Origin: Rhizobiales bacterium Y(2018)
GTDB taxonomy: Bacteria > Pseudomonadota > Alphaproteobacteria > Rhizobiales > Aestuariivirgaceae
Assembly: GCA_005502925.1 (NCBI GenBank)
Contig: SCPD01000025.1
Location: forward strand, 1-64,000
Length of the DNA stretch: 64,000 bases
Direction of reading: 5' to 3'
Below are positions 62,935 to 64,000 of the stretch, one piece after another. Within the stretch, counting starts at the first letter, position 1. Each line of letters starts with the position of its first letter. Both the position numbers and the translations under genes were made by a program. The notes beneath the pieces are model-generated. The model was not told the DNA's origin. It ran no database searches and worked only from the letters and a program-made list of their open reading frames with translations.

Positions 62935-63060
62935 TCATCGGGCCAGTTGCCTGGCTTGCAGGATGTTGTTGGCGAGGGCGAACCACAGCATGACGGCTTT
63001 GACCTTGGCGGCACCACGTACATTGAAGCGGGTCAGGTTCCAGTTGCGCTTCGGCGGGCA
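62935..63060 (-). mobile_element. Transposase C-terminal remnant
   Basis: On the minus strand PKRNWNLTRFNVRGAAKVKA followed by VMLWFALANNILQARQLAR and a stop at 62935 matches the C-terminus of IS transposases (IS1182-like). No start and no inverted repeats seen. It is the only IS trace in the window and fills most of the 62799-63103 gap. Confidence 0.65.
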
Positions 63061-63103
63061 CCTCAGGGTGAGGGATGCCTAGGGCAGTTTGCAAGCCGAA
63101 ACG

Positions 63104-63769
63104 TTAAGCGTCCCGCCTGAACGTCAGATAACTCGACACGCGGCCCTCGCGTTTCGCCTTGGCTTCGTAGCGCGTCACGATCCAGTCGGGGAATGGCGTG
63201 CGCCAGTCGGCGGGGCATTCAGCAGTCCAGGTGAAGCCGCCCGCTTTGCGCGTTTCGAACAAGGTCCACTGCACATAATGCTCGATGTCGCTGGCGAACA
63301 GAAACAGCCCGCCGGGCTTCAGCAGGCGATGGAACTGGCGCAGATTGTCCTGGGAGATCATGCGCCGGCGCAGATGGCGCGCTTTCGGCCATGGATCGGG
63401 ATAAAGCACATAGATGCAGTCGAGCACGCCGTCGGGCAGCAGCTCGAAGACCTCGCGCACATCGCCCGCATGCACCGTGACGTTGCCGATCTTCTTCGCC
63501 TCGATGAGCGCCAGCAACTTGGCCACGCCGTTGACGAAGGGCTCGGCGCCGATGAACTGCGTATCGGGATGGAGCTGCGCCTGATGCGCCAGATGCTCGC
63601 CGCCGCCGAAACCGATCTCGAGCCGGACGGGTTGCGACGGAGAAACGAACTTGGCCGGATCGAACTGAAGCTGGGGCAGAAGCTCGGCGATCAGTCTCGC
63701 GTGATGAGGGCGCAAGGCTTTTCCCTTGCGCCGCCCATAATACTGAAACCGCCTTTCGGTGTCGCTCAC
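63104..63769 (-). CDS. trmB: tRNA (guanine-N7)-methyltransferase
   Basis: 221 aa, GTG start whose GTGA overlaps the metK stop. SAM site [37 protein letters not shown] (DPWPK motif) and [10 protein letters not shown] near the C-terminus. Methylates G46 of tRNAs. Normal length. Confidence 0.95.
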   Translation of the reverse strand: MSDTERRFQYYGRRKGKALRPHHARLIAELLPQLQFDPAKFVSPSQPVRLEIGFGGGEHLAHQAQLHPDTQFIGAEPFVNGVAKLLALIEAKKIGNVTVHAGDVREVFELLPDGVLDCIYVLYPDPWPKARHLRRRMISQDNLRQFHRLLKPGGLFLFASDIEHYVQWTLFETRKAGGFTWTAECPADWRTPFPDWIVTRYEAKAKREGRVSSYLTFRRDA

Positions 63770-64000
63770 TTCACCGCGGCTTTGAGCGCCTTGATGAGGT
63801 CGGTCTTCTCCCAGGAGAAGCCGCCGTCCTTCTCCGCCTTGCGGCCGAAATGGCCATAGGAGGAGGTGCGCGCATAGATCGGCTTGTTGAGGCCGAGATG
63901 ATTGCGGATGCCGCGCGGCGTCAGGTCCATGACCTTGGCCAGCGCCTTTTCGAGCTTCTTCTCGTCGATCTTGCTGGTGCCATGCGTGTCGACATAGATC
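63766..64000 (-). CDS. metK: S-adenosylmethionine synthetase, C-terminal part
   Basis: The last 78 codons, running off the window's right edge. Reads [40 protein letters not shown] and [20 protein letters not shown], the conserved C-terminus of MetK. Makes SAM from methionine and ATP, here translationally coupled to trmB, which uses SAM. Partial only because of the window edge. Confidence 0.95.
   Translation of the reverse strand, partial: IYVDTHGTSKIDEKKLEKALAKVMDLTPRGIRNHLGLNKPIYARTSSYGHFGRKAEKDGGFSWEKTDLIKALKAAVK

Noticed and set aside
1-64000. CRISPR array or rRNA operon
   Set aside because: No regularly spaced short repeats, cas genes or rRNA sequence were seen.

Overview
The window looks like the chromosome of an alphaproteobacterium, probably Hyphomicrobiales (Rhizobiales). 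The evidence is the high G+C, the core block at the right end (YbaK-type deacylase, YbbN-type thioredoxin, LON-domain protein, Trm112, DUF971, trmB, metK), FixK/FNR-style regulation and FixL/BigR-like regulators. No species can be named from the sequence alone.

Layout. (1) 1-7046: accessory DNA with a decayed GIY-YIG gene, an AhpD-like protein, a same-strand run of two secreted cupins and two exported alpha/beta hydrolases, an SDR, a DMT transporter whose N-terminus is a copied piece of the SDR, and a divergent LysR regulator. (2) 7047-58298: a 51-kb genomic island bounded by two 46-bp direct repeats (45/46 identical) that equal the 3' part of a tRNA-Phe(GAA) gene. Neither copy has the 5' half of the tRNA and no integrase is visible, so this is probably an old or tandem tRNA-targeted element. 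(3) 58299-59881: debris of another element (C-terminal piece of an SMC-like ATPase, small HTH gene). (4) 59882-64000: tRNA-Gly(GCC) and core housekeeping genes, with one transposase remnant.

The island reads as one oxygen-limitation and stress-survival regulon. I count 24 FNR/FixK-type palindromes (TTGA-N6-TCAA, two of them with one mismatch or more doubtful placement), nearly all 33-85 nt upstream of a start codon, and found none outside the island. It carries its own sensors and regulators: a hybrid histidine kinase whose PAS domain has the FixL heme-ligand His and the regulatory Arg at the FixL spacing, an FNR protein with the Fe-S cysteines, a cysteine-poor FixK-like protein, and two OmpR-type response regulators.

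The apparent targets are seven universal stress proteins plus one dead copy, a complete arginine deiminase pathway (arcD-arcA and arcB-arcC), phosphoketolase, Hsp20, hemerythrin, several periplasmic c-type cytochromes and two cytochrome b561-type membrane proteins, a VIT-family Fe/Mn transporter, a heavy-metal P-type ATPase, an RbbA-type ABC exporter operon, an alcohol dehydrogenase, and several unassigned proteins that are the best candidates for new biology. Together they suggest ATP supply by arginine fermentation and the phosphoketolase route, redox and metal handling, and protein protection when oxygen runs out. The island also holds a BigR/SqrR-rhodanese pair (sulfide response) and an AbiEi-like/HipA fusion gene with a conspicuous inverted repeat ending at its start codon.
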